This document shows positions 22,775 to 34,024 of a stretch of 64,000 bases of DNA, piece by piece. Source of the DNA: Wolfiporia cocos (Eukaryota > Basidiomycota > Agaricomycetes > Polyporales > Phaeolaceae). The stretch is taken from the NCBI GenBank assembly GCA_029448655.1, contig JACCLO010000003.1, forward strand, positions 372,001 through 436,000, given 5' to 3'. The first letter of the stretch is position 1; every line of letters begins with the position of its first letter. A program made the position numbers and the translations under genes. The notes under the pieces were generated by a model. That model made no database searches and had not been told where the DNA came from. It saw only the letters and a list, made by a program, of their open reading frames with translations.

Positions 22775-24187
22775 TTGATATCAGTTCGGATGAGCTGGAT
22801 AACACGAACTGCAGTAACAGGTTTCCGGGTCAATATCCCACTCGTCCAACCAGAGCGAACCTCAGCTTCTACATTGCAGCACATTGGGGCGGCACCTGTT
22901 AGTGCGGTGTCAAATCCTACAGCGCATAAGCATGGCCGTCCCTGCAATAATCATGCTCCGGAGGCTGTAGAAGTCTCTCAAACTGAGCAGTCAGTCAGTG
23001 TGTGCAGCCTCCTCTAAGGCGTGTCAAGACTCCGCAGCGCAAAGACGCCACACAGGATGCATTGAAACTCGGCCCTATTACTCTCTGGTCATCAATGGAT
23101 TATCATGCATTCCTTGATGCGATTGCAGCCACCACGAATGTCGTGCCTGAGCAGTTGGTCACGTCAAGTATGACGTGGAGACCGATGAAGCCCAGCACTG
23201 CCATTGCGCTTCCACTCACAGATGAGAATGGATATCAGCTGTTCCAATCTCGAGCATTCCCTGGTATGTCCTTCTTGTCACTGATGCTCTGCTGTTGGCT
23301 AATCTTAGCTCAGCCATGGATAGCAGCTGCTTCCGGTGCTATGTCAAATGACCCGCAGGCTGCGGCACAATCAGATGGTGAGTGGTGATGAGGATCAGCG
23401 ACCATACTTGCTGGATATCTAGGCTAAACTAGATGATCAATTGGACGACCTCATCGTGAAGTTGGGCAGGAAATATCCAGTCGGTTCATGCAACGAGCAT
23501 CTAAGTCTGCAGTGTTTCTATTATGCACCATCGAAGCTCCACTTTGAGCTTACAGCAACACGATTGACGGTGTGGGCCAATGCAATTGTACATGTATGAT
23601 GAATGCATGTGACTGATAGCTGACAATTTATTCAGCTCAAAGGACAGACTACAATGACAGAGATACCGCTATCTTCCAATCACTTTAAGGACACTCAGGC
23701 ATTGCCCAAGCACGAGGCACAGCAGCAAGTACATGTGTCTCAAAATGTACCATCCAGTGTGAATGTTGCCACACCTGTGCCAAACATTCCCGTTAATGCT
23801 TTCTCACCTCTGTTTCCATTTGGGATGCCATATCCATATCTCGGCTCACCCTTGTCAGGTACACCCACGTTACCGCTGGCAAATTGGCCACTTGTGCCAC
23901 CTCATGTTCAGGCTCCTGGCATGACACTATCGACACCGACAAGACATGCACGCCACTCAGGACTTGATCACCATGTTCCCTCATCACCAATCTTGGTGCC
24001 TTCTGTTTCGATCGACGAATTCTGCACTCAAGTTGGACTTGACAACAAGATCAAATCGGCTCTCGAAAAGCTCAATTTTGTGGTAGGGGATGATGTCAGC
24101 ATTGTTGAGGAGCATCAGTGGAAGGAAGCAGGCTTTACGGTTTTGTCATGGCAGAGGTTCAAACAGAACAATCATCAGATGGGATAG
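22775..24187 (+). pseudogene. Passenger gene of the Tc1/mariner element, orphan family with SAM-like C-terminus
   Basis: Coding segments follow each other on the plus strand. A Ser/Thr/Pro-rich N-terminal part (22775-23010) is followed by a globular part (23002-23262; KLGPITLWSSMDYHAFLDAI), a probable intron (GTATGT...CTCAG, about 23263-23329), and a conserved-looking part (about 23420-23600) with EHLSLQCFYYAPSKLHFELT and RLTVWANAIVH. Then comes an intron (GTATGATG...TTCAG) and a last exon to 24187. The end, IDEFCTQVGLDNKIKSAL plus WKEAGFTVLSWQRFKQ, has the pattern of a SAM domain. From memory such orphan proteins are multicopy in agaricomycetes; this is not checked. A TAG near 23420 and a frame change near 23000 suggest a damaged copy. 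Confidence 0.5.
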
Positions 24188-24396
24188 AGCAGTGACTAGG
24201 ACTAGATAGTAGCATCTGAATGACACATTGAGCTCTAGTCGATAATGAACCCTGCATGACAGAACCACTCCTTCGCCTTATCCGGTGTGACTACTCCACA
24301 AGCCTCTAACAGCATGATATCCGGCTTGTCAGTGGCTTGAACCCTGCGGAAGTGACGCCGCAGCCAGGACTTAATTGTTGTCTAATGCTGAGAGGA

Positions 24397-25404
24397 CTAA
24401 TGAGCCAATGTGAGAACATACTCACCGCAACTGAAGCTCTCTTCGATCGGGTTGAGATCAGGGGAGTACGGAGGCAGGAATAAAAGCAAGCACCCTGTAG
24501 CGAGTTTTGTGAACATCAAGTCACGAGAACGCGAGTGATAAATGCAGCATGAGACACACGGCATGCCCAACATGTACTGCTTTCGTGGAATAGACTGGAT
24601 GCATACCTTTTGCCTCCACAACTGTGCGTAGTGCACAGCTTTTATGGATCTGACAATTATTCATGATGAGGATACTACGTGTCTGTGGGTATGGATTCAT
24701 TTTTGGTAGCTACAATATCTGAGAACCATTGCTTCTTCTACAATGAAATCAAAGAAGTCTTCCGCACGTACAGAGCCAGGTAGTGCACACACTGACACAT
24801 ACCCAGTTGATCCAAGGGCAGCAACAATGCTCCAGCGATCTCCACAAATGCAGAAATCGTTGCATGATCGCCCTGAGGAGCATGACCATAGATGCGCATC
24901 ACGGTGTGCTCGTCCTTGCTTCACATAGTTCTTGATCCGATTGATCCACTGTTCCCTCTGGCCCTCATCTCTCTCCTGTGCTGCCTTCCATAGACATTTG
25001 CGTGTGAGGCCACAATCACGTAGGGTTTCATGTAGTGTCGTTCTAGAGACTGGGACATCATGGATGATTGCAAGCCACCGCTGAACTTCATCAAGAAAGA
25101 GCTCTGGTGTCTCAGAAAACAAGGCTAGCAAGTCATGTATCATATTAGAATTGAGAATGCGGGGCCATCCCACAGTATGTTTGCGCGGTGGTACTACATC
25201 GCCATAGAGAACAACATTTCGCCGCCATCGAGACAGACTTCGGGAGCTGATGCCAAGAATGCCACAGATATTAAAGTGTTCTGGGAGTAGCCACAGAATG
25301 CGTTGCTTTATGTCTCGGGAGATGTGGTGGTAGGGCATCGGGGGTTGAAGAGCACGACACGCAGATGCAGGGTGCACTCCATGTGTCATGTGCTCACAAG
25401 GCAC
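24397..25404 (-). pseudogene. Tc1/mariner transposase remnant (DDE_3 type)
   Basis: The N-terminal part has a helix-turn-helix of homeodomain/paired type (ICGILGISSRSLSRWRR), a GWPRIL segment and DEVQRWLAIIHDVPVSRTTL. The catalytic part is damaged. A D-E containing piece (KDEHTVMRIYGHAP) is in a different frame near 24880-24910, followed by CGDRWSIVAALGS. The middle catalytic Asp appears as Asn (ILIMNNCQIHK, about 24650), and about 100 bases of foreign or duplicated sequence precede LPPYSPDLNPIEESFS (about 24440-24490). Frameshifts plus the missing Asp make it inactive. Confidence 0.85.
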
Positions 25405-25613
25405 TTCTCAGGACACCAATCACTGATTTTATGTTTTTGAATTACATAAAACATCGTGAAAACGGCGCATGCCAAGGATTTCCAAAAACACTGTGATTAA
25501 ACCCCTGTCCCTCCTTCCCTTCTTCCTTCCGGCTTCCTCCATTGTGCGATTCATCAACTGACAGTGACACTTGACGCACTGATATAGCATGAGCATGGGG
25601 ACAAAGCGCAAGC

Positions 25614-26348
25614 ATGCTGGATTCACAGGATGAGAGCAGTAATGCGACATACGTCGTGGTGGGGCACGTTGTCTGCGGGCGCAACGATTCGAAGTCGCTG
25701 TTTGTGTCCGAAAACATGGGGTGTGATGCGCAGGCGAAGGCGTCGTGGAAGGCGACGGGCAGGGACACGGACCGCGCGCTGTAGCATCTACTGGAGGAGG
25801 ATCGCAAGGTGCTCGTCGTCGCACGGGAGTTCGGGGAAGCGAAGGAGGAGAGTGGGAAGGAGAAGCAGAAGGAGAAGAAGGGGACGAATGAGAATGTTGA
25901 TGTGAACGCTGGAGGGGCGCGGTCTGGTGATAAGTGGGGGCACGAGGAGAGCGATGAAGGAGAGACGGAGACGAAGAAGAGTGCATACTCCGTGGAATTC
26001 ATCAAGCAGCTTGGGTTTGACCCAGTGGAAGAGGGTTGCTAAACCTAAGCTGCAAAGCAAGGTGAGCTCTTTTCTTAGGTTCTCGTGTGATAACGGCTTG
26101 ACGCATTGGCTCGTGCAGGGGGCATCGACCTCTCGCGAAGACCGGGAAAGCAGAGTACCTGTGTTCGCCATCCTGAAAACTCCTCCGACACATCTGTACA
26201 GTCCACCCCCTCTTCAGGCCTTAAACAGAATCGTGGATCGCATTCTCACTTGCCTCACAGCAGCGATAACGATGATGTCCTACAGCGAGAAGAGACAGCC
26301 GTGTTTGGTCGGCCGATTCTGTTGTCAGCGAAGGCTGTTGGACTCTGA
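25614..26348 (+). pseudogene. Unrecognised acidic/basic low-complexity gene, probably broken
   Basis: From an ATG at 25614 the frame reads MLDSQDESSNATYVVVG and continues to 26042 apart from one in-frame TAG near 25785. The section after the stop is Glu/Lys-rich (EESGKEKQKEKKG) and ends SVEFIKQLGFDPVEEGC. A GTGAGC...GTGCAG intron (about 26062-26119) could link it to 26120-26348. I recognise no family. A minus-strand Ser/Pro ORF here is the compositional shadow of the Glu/Lys-rich strand. Confidence 0.3.
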
Positions 26349-27439
26349 TTTGGAAACGGACGTGGCACATCAGAATAGAAGACGATGTCATCTGCTAATT
26401 TATATCTGCAATGGATCCTCACAGTGTAGTAGGACCGCAACCTGCATCTGACATAAATCAGCCTGAGGTTAGGAAGATACTCAAGGTAGACGCCACTAGG
26501 AACCGGCACATGTTATGTAAGCCACAGGCACCGACGTTTATTCCGCCAGCAACGAACATTGCTAGGATTGATATCTCTGCATGAAGCAGAATTTGCGCTC
26601 TACAAAGGGCAAAGCCATGCTGAACAATTTCGAAGATGGGGTTTACATAATACATGAGCGCTTTATAATTGACTTATTTATAAATGACGTGAAACTCAAG
26701 TCCAACGCTTCTGAGCTCATGGAGCGCTAGAGAATGCTCTCTCACTAGTAATAGCCACATTACTCAGGGACAGAAAAGATATACCATGCAGTACTGTAGC
26801 TCTGAGCTCGTCAAAATATGCTGTCTGGAAATCCTGGTCAGATTTGGCGGATTAGCAAGCAACACGTGGTGCTTACATAATGGTGCCCTTCGCGAAGCTG
26901 TGACCGTGATGATAGAGCGTCATGGGATCTCTCGGTTCAAACTGCCTGAGACTCTTCTTACAGGTCTGGGTACGAGACGAGGGGATGGAGGGTGTTTGAG
27001 GTCTGGTTACAAGACCAAGAATGGGCTATGAGATTCAGTACATAGCTATAGGCAGCTTCGTTGCCTAAACCAGAGCTGTGCGCAGATTAGTGGTGATATC
27101 GCAAAATGTTGACCTGATGCGTCTCGGTGATCATACACGAGGTATAATGTCTGAAACCGAGACTACCAAAGTGGCTGTACCATTGCCAAAATATAGTGTG
27201 TCCCTTGCTCTTGTCATTCTTCAGTACAGTAATGGGTTTGCTCAAAATGCCTCGTGATGAATGCATAAGACACGTGTACAACTTCTCTGATTCTTTGTCC
27301 AACACTGTATACGTCTTCAGATCAACTCCCTGAGTCGGGTAATGTTCCTGTCTTGCATGCGATTTAGAGGTGCTGGGATGTTACTGTCGATATGTTGATT
27401 AGGTACAAATTGTTCGATATATATACAATTTCGGTTAAT
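26349..27439. other. Gene-free stretch
   Basis: Short frames on both strands only; none shows a motif. A plus-strand frame at 26786-27031 has a plausible codon pattern but no identifiable domain. No element borders seen. Confidence 0.4.
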
Positions 27440-27444
27440 CCCTG

Positions 27445-27922
27445 TGTCACAACTTTTTCTGGTGACGTCTCACCATACACCTACACCGGGAGTCGAACCC
27501 TCGACTTCCTGGATACACCATCAGGTGACCTCTTACAAGGTCACCACCCCTATCCTAGTTAGCGTGCAGCTAACCCCGGTTACACATGGTAGATTACATA
27601 AGCGTTCTAGACTAAGACCAGCTAGGCGTGTGTGCACAGGCCACGTCGCTTTAGGGCAAGGGTAGTTACTTAGTACCACAGCGCTACTATCATGTATATA
27701 ACCTGTAGGGTTCTGAGGTCATCTCCTCAGAACCTTTATTCTCTCGACCATGCCTTAGGGCACATTTGCTCCATCTCTGCTGTGTGCACCACACTGCTAG
27801 TCTGCGTGAGTTACCTTCGACGTTACAGCCTTTGGCATGGGTTTGGCCATCGACTACGTCTTGGGGAGCGACTTGTTAGTAGGGCGTTATGTATTGGGGG
27901 GTGACCCAGAGTATTTGGGTCA
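27445..27922 (-). mobile_element. Solo LTR (478 bp), tgtcacaactttt family, copy 2
   Basis: Runs from TGTCACAACTTTTTCTGG to TATTTGGGTCA on the plus strand, with ccctg duplicated at 27440-27444 and 27923-27927. Closely related to 20163-20626, with the same GTCGAACCC tRNA-like segment about 45 bases from the plus-strand start. Confidence 0.94.
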
Positions 27923-27927
27923 CCCTG

Positions 27928-28319
27928 GTGGTAGGATTGACCTTTCCTGAGGCCAAGTATAACGACATACTGATAGCAGTCTCAGATGCCCCCCACCAAC
28001 TATATTGGCTCCGTTGGTTTGAAGAAACCAAGACATATCCGCAGCGATATTGCTTTGATCCTCGATATCAATAATCATCAGCACTGCTTTCAAGTGTACT
28101 TCCACTGTGACGTAGCATCCATTGGACAGTGATTTCTGCTAGATGATCAAGATCAGCCCGTTCTACCACCCTTTGTGATGACCAATCTCGGACACACCAT
28201 CTACAGCAGCGCTCAAATTGTAATGCCCGTTAATTTCGTCGGTGGGGTACCGTATTATGACATTATGTGGAAGTACAACTACTGCATCACAATTCATCCC
28301 AACGTGAATGATCAGGTGC
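27928..28319. other. Short stretch of possible coding remnant
   Basis: A frame around 27950-28075 reads LTFPEAKYNDILIAVSDAPH and continues after a stop (VMTNLGHTIYSS, QIVMPVNFVGGVPYYDIMWKYN near 28180-28300). It looks like a decayed coding fragment, but I do not recognise it. Confidence 0.3.
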
Positions 28320-28324
28320 ACTTC

Positions 28325-29827
28325 TGACACACGCTACTACCCAAGACACACACCTGGGGGAAGGGGGCTCGCTCGAAGGTGTCTTCCTGGTCCAGGGCAT
28401 CTAAGGCAGAAGAGGCCAAGACAAGTCTGAGGTTCACTCAAGACTGTCTGGCATTTATATAGACCTACACTATTTGTACATGTTATGGTGCGCAGCCCGT
28501 AGGGCACCGGCGCTGAGGTAATCTACGTGCTATGTGGTGGCCAGTAAGGGCATCGGAGCGCGAGCGCTGGTACAGCTAGGGGAGCGCTGGATGTCTATGG
28601 CAACATAGTGGGTTAGGCCCAATCTGTGGTTCTCATTGATCGAGGGTTCGCCAGTAATGGCAGGGTTCTATGTCCATGATCGGGGCATCTGCGGTCCAGG
28701 TTCCCAAGGACTGGTACTGAGGGGAAGGCACGTGGCGGCCCAGGTTCCCATGTGCTGGTACCGAGGAGTGGCATCTGCTGAGAATGTGGACTGGCCAGTA
28801 TGGGCCGTGCGTGATGTAGGGTGATTGAGCATGACCGGCTGCGATCGGTACATAAAGTCCTGTGACTGCTAGGGTTCTCAGTCATACAGGTGCTGCCCAA
28901 GGTCGGTGTTCCTTGTAGACTAGGGTGGCTGGAGTTTAAGGCCTTCCGTGGGCCTTTGTCCATATAGTACATAGTCCGTGCCAGTAATGGCGTGAGTCCA
29001 TGGTTGGTAATGACTGTGTAGCTGGTAATGGCAGTAGTCCGTGGAGACGGGAGGCATTAGGTTCAGTTGGTTGGGTGGACTGTCACAGATTTTACGACGT
29101 ACGTACTAACGTCCAAGTCGGACCGCTGGTAATATGTGACGTCCAAAGGTTCTCTCAGGCCTGTGGACACCAGACTAGCACGCAGAGGAAGTAGCGTTGA
29201 ATCTGAGGGGACACGCCCCCATAGATAGAATGAAGAGTCTGAGGTGTAAGACCTCAGACGTAGTAGTTTAAGTACATGCGCTGCAGCAGTCACTAGTATG
29301 GCTACCCTAAAGTAAGAGGCCCGAGCGTAACTAAGACGACGCTCGTACATGTGATGTGCTTACGTAAGTAATGCGCTAACTACTAAAGACCTAAGGTGAG
29401 TGGTATGTATGCGCGTATCCACTATGCTACGGCTGATAGGGGTCATGTGATAAGTAACCGGGGTTTCCTGGGTTCGATCCAGGGGAGGGGCAATATCTGT
29501 GACATGGACATTGTCCTAGCCGTGAGTCTGGATGGTCATGACCTGATGAGGTGTGGTCCAGGTAGCAAGGGGTTGGTCTGGTTAGGTGCTACTGGGCTCA
29601 TCGTAGTTGGTCGGGGTCACATGACTACTATTGGCTTTTATACTGGACTGGACGTGTGGTCAGGGACTAGGGTTCTTAGGCATGGCTGGTGATGCTGTTA
29701 GCTAATGCCCGTGGTGGTTCGTCTGTAGGGTGTGGATCTAGCTGAGGCATTGGGTTTCCAGCCTTGGGGGTGCTCTCAATGATCGGAAAAGGTACTGTGC
29801 CTAGAAGCTTGAAATTGGCGTGTGACA
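28325..29827 (+). mobile_element. Solo LTR (1,074 bp without insert), TGACACACGCTAC family, carrying a nested LTR
   Basis: Begins TGACACACGCTACTACCC and ends GAAATTGGCGTGTGACA. It is flanked by acttc at 28320-28324 and 29828-29832. A CATTTATATAGACC box is at about 28450. A 424 bp solo LTR of another family is inserted at 29081-29504 with its own duplication. Much of it is about 85-90 percent similar to the inverse of 52128-54091, which is longer. Confidence 0.92.
29081..29504 (+). mobile_element. Solo LTR (424 bp), tgtcacagattttacg family, copy 2, nested
   Basis: Begins TGTCACAGATTTTACGACG, ends CAATATCTGTGACA, and has tggac duplicated at 29076-29080 and 29505-29509. Near its end it contains GGGTTCGATCC, matching the consensus of a tRNA B box. 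Confidence 0.96.
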
Positions 29828-29832
29828 ACTTC

Positions 29833-30900
29833 CTATATGTCGACCACCAAGGACAACCTCGAATGTTCCATGCCTTGAAATTAGTCACACAGATACAAAC
29901 AAGTGTCAGCCATGTAGAACTACTTCCGCCCCAAGTGCAACCCGTCCTTTAGACCCTGACATACTTATCTTGACTGTCCAATTCTTTTCGTTCTACAAGG
30001 ACGAGGCGGATTGCGAGTTATCTTCAAGGTCTGTATACGAGATCAATTTTACCCGTCTAGCTACAGTTATGACTCGGACACTTGCTTGTGCTTATCTACT
30101 AAATCAGGAAATTTGCTTTGAGATTTAAAGCGTCACTCGCAATGTTGGGCAAATCGTAAGAGGTGATTATAATCTGATGGCTGAAGTGAAAACCATGCGA
30201 ATGTCGCTCTTTATCCAGGCTCGAGAAGATAGTGATTAATCATAATCCAATGAGCCACTTATTATAAGCGCTATCAGTGATTGTGGAAGTGGAATAAATC
30301 GGTATAACGTGGTCAAACTACAAGGGAGGCACTGCACCCTGCAAGATGCTTTAGCACGTCTACCCCGTATTATGGAACTCCAATACTATAGCGAGAAGGT
30401 CATGGGCCGTACACGGCAATGTGTGGCCGTACATAGTGCGACGCAGCTGTCTATAGTCGTAGAAGACTATCATATCTATAAGCTTAAGACCAGTTGTCAG
30501 CCAAGATACAGATTCGTTACATATACACAAATTTTAAAACTTCATTAGAGAAATGGTAAGCTTCCTTCAACTCGTCAAATATCTCCTTAGCTAAAAGCTC
30601 CTAACTCAAGTAAGGTAGGAGCAGTAACAGCAAGTTGATGGGCTTAAGAAGATCTGAATTTACTTTTCGACTTTCAGACCAGTGTAATACTGACTTACTT
30701 GCGATCATAATCATGTACTCTATTGTGATTAAAACCGCTCGCGCCAACCGGAACGCAACGGTAATTCTAGTATCCTGCGTATGCCACCGATTATTTTATT
30801 TTGAAGGGTTTAGAAGCCATTGACAGGCTGCTATATTCAATCCCAGCCTGACTATGAAGCCACAGTCTTCTGACTTTTGAGGCGGAGACCTGATCTCCTC
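29833..30900. other. Gene-free stretch left of the Plavaka remnant
   Basis: No recognisable gene or border. If the Plavaka element has a terminal repeat, it should be somewhere here, but I could not pair one. Confidence 0.4.
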
Positions 30901-30904
30901 ATAT

Positions 30905-32880
30905 GCGATTAGAAGAGTAGCGATGCGCATGGAAATGCTCACCTGGAGTCCATCTCACATGCAGTCGACCCGAAACCTGTCGGCAATATGTCTGTTTGCA
31001 CTCCATCTCCTGCCTCGCAAATTCCTCCTGCCTCACCATCATTTCACGACAGAAAACCCGACAGCTTTGGTATGTTTTGTCGATATTCTTTCGAACCCAA
31101 ATTTATCCCACCCGACGTGAATTGTCTTAATGATCTATGCGACACGCCTATGCTACAGTCCAATCTCATACACAACAACTCCTCTCAACGCTCGTACTCT
31201 GCACACACTGTTTCTTATGATAACCCTCGTTTGGCACTGCAACCTGCTGCAAATAATTAAGTCAGTTCGTCACAGTGAAGAGGTCGTGTACCACCATTGG
31301 GTCCCATTCAAGCAATATTGGGGACGCCCTGAGGTCTACGATGATAATGCCTCCGAGGAGGAGGAATCCCCTGAAGATATCAGGATTTATTCAGAGTTGT
31401 ACAACTCAGACGCACTGTTCGATGAAGTACGAAAAACTATGCACTCAACCCCGCGATCTCAACGACCCGCCTGACACTGAGGTGTCAATTGTGCATATAA
31501 TGTTATGGTTGGACTCCACGCACCTTACAACCTCAGCAATGCTTTCCTGTGGCCAATTTACATGTACTTTGGTTCCATGTCAAAGTACACGTGTGGTAAG
31601 CCCACCGCCTCTGCATCTCATCACCTCGCATACATGCCTTCAGTGAGCACACTTTTGATTCTTGGCTGATGATAAAGTTCAGCTTCCAGATTCTATACAA
31701 GACATCTATGAAAAGCTTTTCAGCTGTGCAGCCATGAGCGATGTTCTGCGCTTCTGCAAGCGCGAGCTTACTGACGTGGTCTGGAAACTTCTGCTCGATC
31801 CTGTATTCATGTACGCCTATTCTTGAGCATTGCGGCAATGGCATACTTCGGTGACTGTTCCCCAGATTTCTTACATACTCGGCAGATTATCCAGAAAAGT
31901 GAGTATGTGTATGCATGATAGATTCTTTAGTTTTTTTATCTTAGAATCCTCTTAGCTTGCATTCGCTATCTTGCACAATGCCCTTGTCCTCGCTGTTTAA
32001 TCTGCAAATCTGACATCTCTGAGATGGGAAGTCTAGTGATGTGCCAGGCCCGGCTTTGGGCCATAGGCCGGGCCGGGCCAAGCCCTACTTGGGCCGGGCC
32101 AGGCCGGGCCCTACACCACGGCTTGAGACGGCCCAGGGCCCGGCTTGTGTCTCAAGCCGGGCCGGGCCAAGCCGTGAGCCCCGGCCTGAAAGCTCTAACG
32201 GATAAAATGTCTAGTAACTATGACATAAGGATATGTATAGTAGCAGTATGCCATATTCCAATGAAGTATGTCTATATTATTAAATTCAAGCAAGAGGATA
32301 GTCCCATGGATTGAATATTTGGTGCTGAAGCCTGTCGCTCACTTTTGGGCGCTTATACGATGCCCCATTTGGAAGGCACGCCACAGAGCACCGTGCCGGT
32401 GAAATGATGATTTCACACTATAATTCACTAATTATTGAAGCTGGAGCTTGGCTTTGTCAGAAGATAGTTGGAGAAGGTACGTTATGAGTTTGTGTGGCTA
32501 CAGTGATGATCATCCTCACAGTGCCAGGCCCCGGGCAAGCCCCAGGCCGGGCCGGGCCAAGCCCTGGGCCGTCAATGGGGGCCCGGCCTGAGGTTTTGAA
32601 AAGCCAAGGCCGTCCAAAGCCGGGCCAAAGCCGGGGCTTTTGAGCCGGGCCGGGCCTGGCACATCACTAATGGGAACCCCAACTGACTCTAGGTGACATG
32701 AAAATGTCCAGATAGACTCTCCTGCTATCCAAGACACAATCCGGCATGTGAGACACGGCGGATGTGGAAAAACTATCAAAAAACTGAATTTGTCGACCTA
32801 CAAATTCCATGCTCTCGGGGACTATGTTCAAGCAATTCATCATCTCAGCACTACTGACAACTACACTACACAGTATCACA
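30905..32880 (+). pseudogene. Plavaka (CACTA-related) transposase remnant, internally deleted and MITE-interrupted
   Basis: The segment at 30988-31260 (HDRKPDSFGMFCRYSF, LNDLCDTPM) fits the N-terminal part. EDIRIYSELYNSDALFDEV and VSIVHIMLWLDSTHLTTSAM (about 31380-31545) are Plavaka hallmarks around the first catalytic Asp, followed by a frameshifted TRVVSPPP region and then LRFCKRELTDVVWKLLLDP, LLACIRYLAQCPCPRCLICK (about 31740-32015). The MITE at 32034-32669 follows. After it the frame resumes, then jumps to LSTYKFHALGDYVQAIHHLSTTDNY (about 32780-32870), which in full Plavaka proteins lies hundreds of residues further on. The catalytic middle is therefore deleted and the gene is dead. Confidence 0.8.
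32034..32669 (-). mobile_element. hAT-type MITE, copy 2 (636 bp), inserted in the Plavaka gene
   Basis: The inverse of 6272-6907, same length, with a single clear base difference noticed in the AT-rich core. Flanks are atgggaag (32024-32031, then two extra bases tc) and atgggaac (32670-32677), a slightly altered 8 bp duplication. The few-kb-scale inverted pairing of two such similar copies could mediate inversion. Confidence 0.92.
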
Positions 32881-34019
32881 AACCATCTTGTGACCAGCGC
32901 AGCCGGGGATCCTATAGAATCTAAGGCCAGAGATGCAGTGAGACGACTCAGGCGGAGACCCCAGACTGAGAGGGGTAGACTCAGAGGCGGCATGCAGGGC
33001 TAGGTGAGGGGGCCCAAGCCCCAATGATGAGAATAAGAGTTCTAAGGGACAAGCCACAGAACTCTCGCTTTGCAACAATGCCGGTAGATCCCCCAGAACT
33101 TGAATGGATCACAGTGGGACCTTTTCAGCCAAAGAAGGCCCCCGGAACTCAGCCGAGTTACAACTCATCTCCCCAAGGCTTTTCAGCCAGGGGTAATCCC
33201 ACTTGTGCAGTGGTAAGACCTGTAAAAGTATAAGTCTTCACACCCTCTTGCCAGCGGGTCGCACGGATCAATTCAGAGTCCGTTTGAAATCCCACACCGT
33301 CTGTCCGTGGGGGAACCCTAAGGTTTCAGTCCAGGGACTCACGACATAGTCCATCATGGGTGTTGGATGCAGTTGTCATGACAGCCCGCTGAGCATGCGG
33401 GGTTGCACCGTGGAGGGTACCTGTAAAGGTATGTGTTGCTCTGCCTCTGACAGTGGCGAGTGGGATCTGCTGGGGTTCCTGTTGAACTACCGCGGAGGTT
33501 CCGTATGGACATGTCTGGGTACAGGTAATGACACTATCATGTGTTGGGGACAAGCAAAGACGGTAAATTTTTTCGATGAGTTTTTCCCACCATTTCACAC
33601 AATAGATAGTAAAGTTTGTTACAGGGATGTATCCATCACGTAGTTGTTTGTACAAGCCAATTTTTTCGATTTGAAAGTTTTACCCCGAAAATCTGGTGTG
33701 ACACCCCCCGAAATGGTCACCAAAATAATGACTCTTTCATCATTCTGGGTACGATGGTATCAAAATTCATCGAGTGGTTCGCATTACAAGAAATCAGCAA
33801 GTCTAAGTGTACTCAGCAGCACTATCAGAAACTGCTTCAAAATCTCACGGTATTGGTTTTATTACTGAACTGCCAATTTACTGTTGTTGGTTCCCTAGTC
33901 CCAGCCCTTGCACATGGCTGCTGTTGCTCGGGAGAACCTGATCGGAGTGCGAAAAATGCAGTATGTTTTCTGCACTCTGCCCGGACATGTCTGGGCTGCA
34001 GGCATAACTATAAGGTCTG
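32881..34019. other. Stretch without a recognisable gene left of the Gypsy element
   Basis: Contains open frames at 33356-33643 and 33616-34053 (plus strand) without motifs I can name. Its last 60 bases (33963-34024) are repeated right of the Gypsy element. Confidence 0.4.
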
Positions 34020-34024
34020 GAACC
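33963..34024 (+). repeat. 62 bp palindrome-containing repeat, left copy
   Basis: The segment contains GCCCGGACATGTCTGGGC and ends TATAAGGTCTGGAACC. A close copy is at 43800-43868 with the perfect hairpin CCCGGAC-GT-GTCCGGG. The Gypsy element inserted at the very end of this copy. Confidence 0.75.
34020..34024 (+). repeat. Target-site duplication of the Gypsy element (left)
   Basis: gaacc, identical to 43689-43693. Confidence 0.95.

Larger units (their letters stand above)
22520..25442. mobile_element. 2.9 kb Tc1/mariner element with transposase remnant and convergent passenger gene
   Basis: Inverted repeats of about 45 bases (ATTCAAAAACATAAAATCAG, TGATTGGTG...) lie at 22520-22565 and 25398-25442 with TA on each side (22518-22519 and 25443-25444). 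The minus strand carries a decayed Tc1/mariner transposase (24397-25404). The plus strand carries a second, unrelated gene (about 22775-24187). The two genes converge near 24200-24390. Confidence 0.83.
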
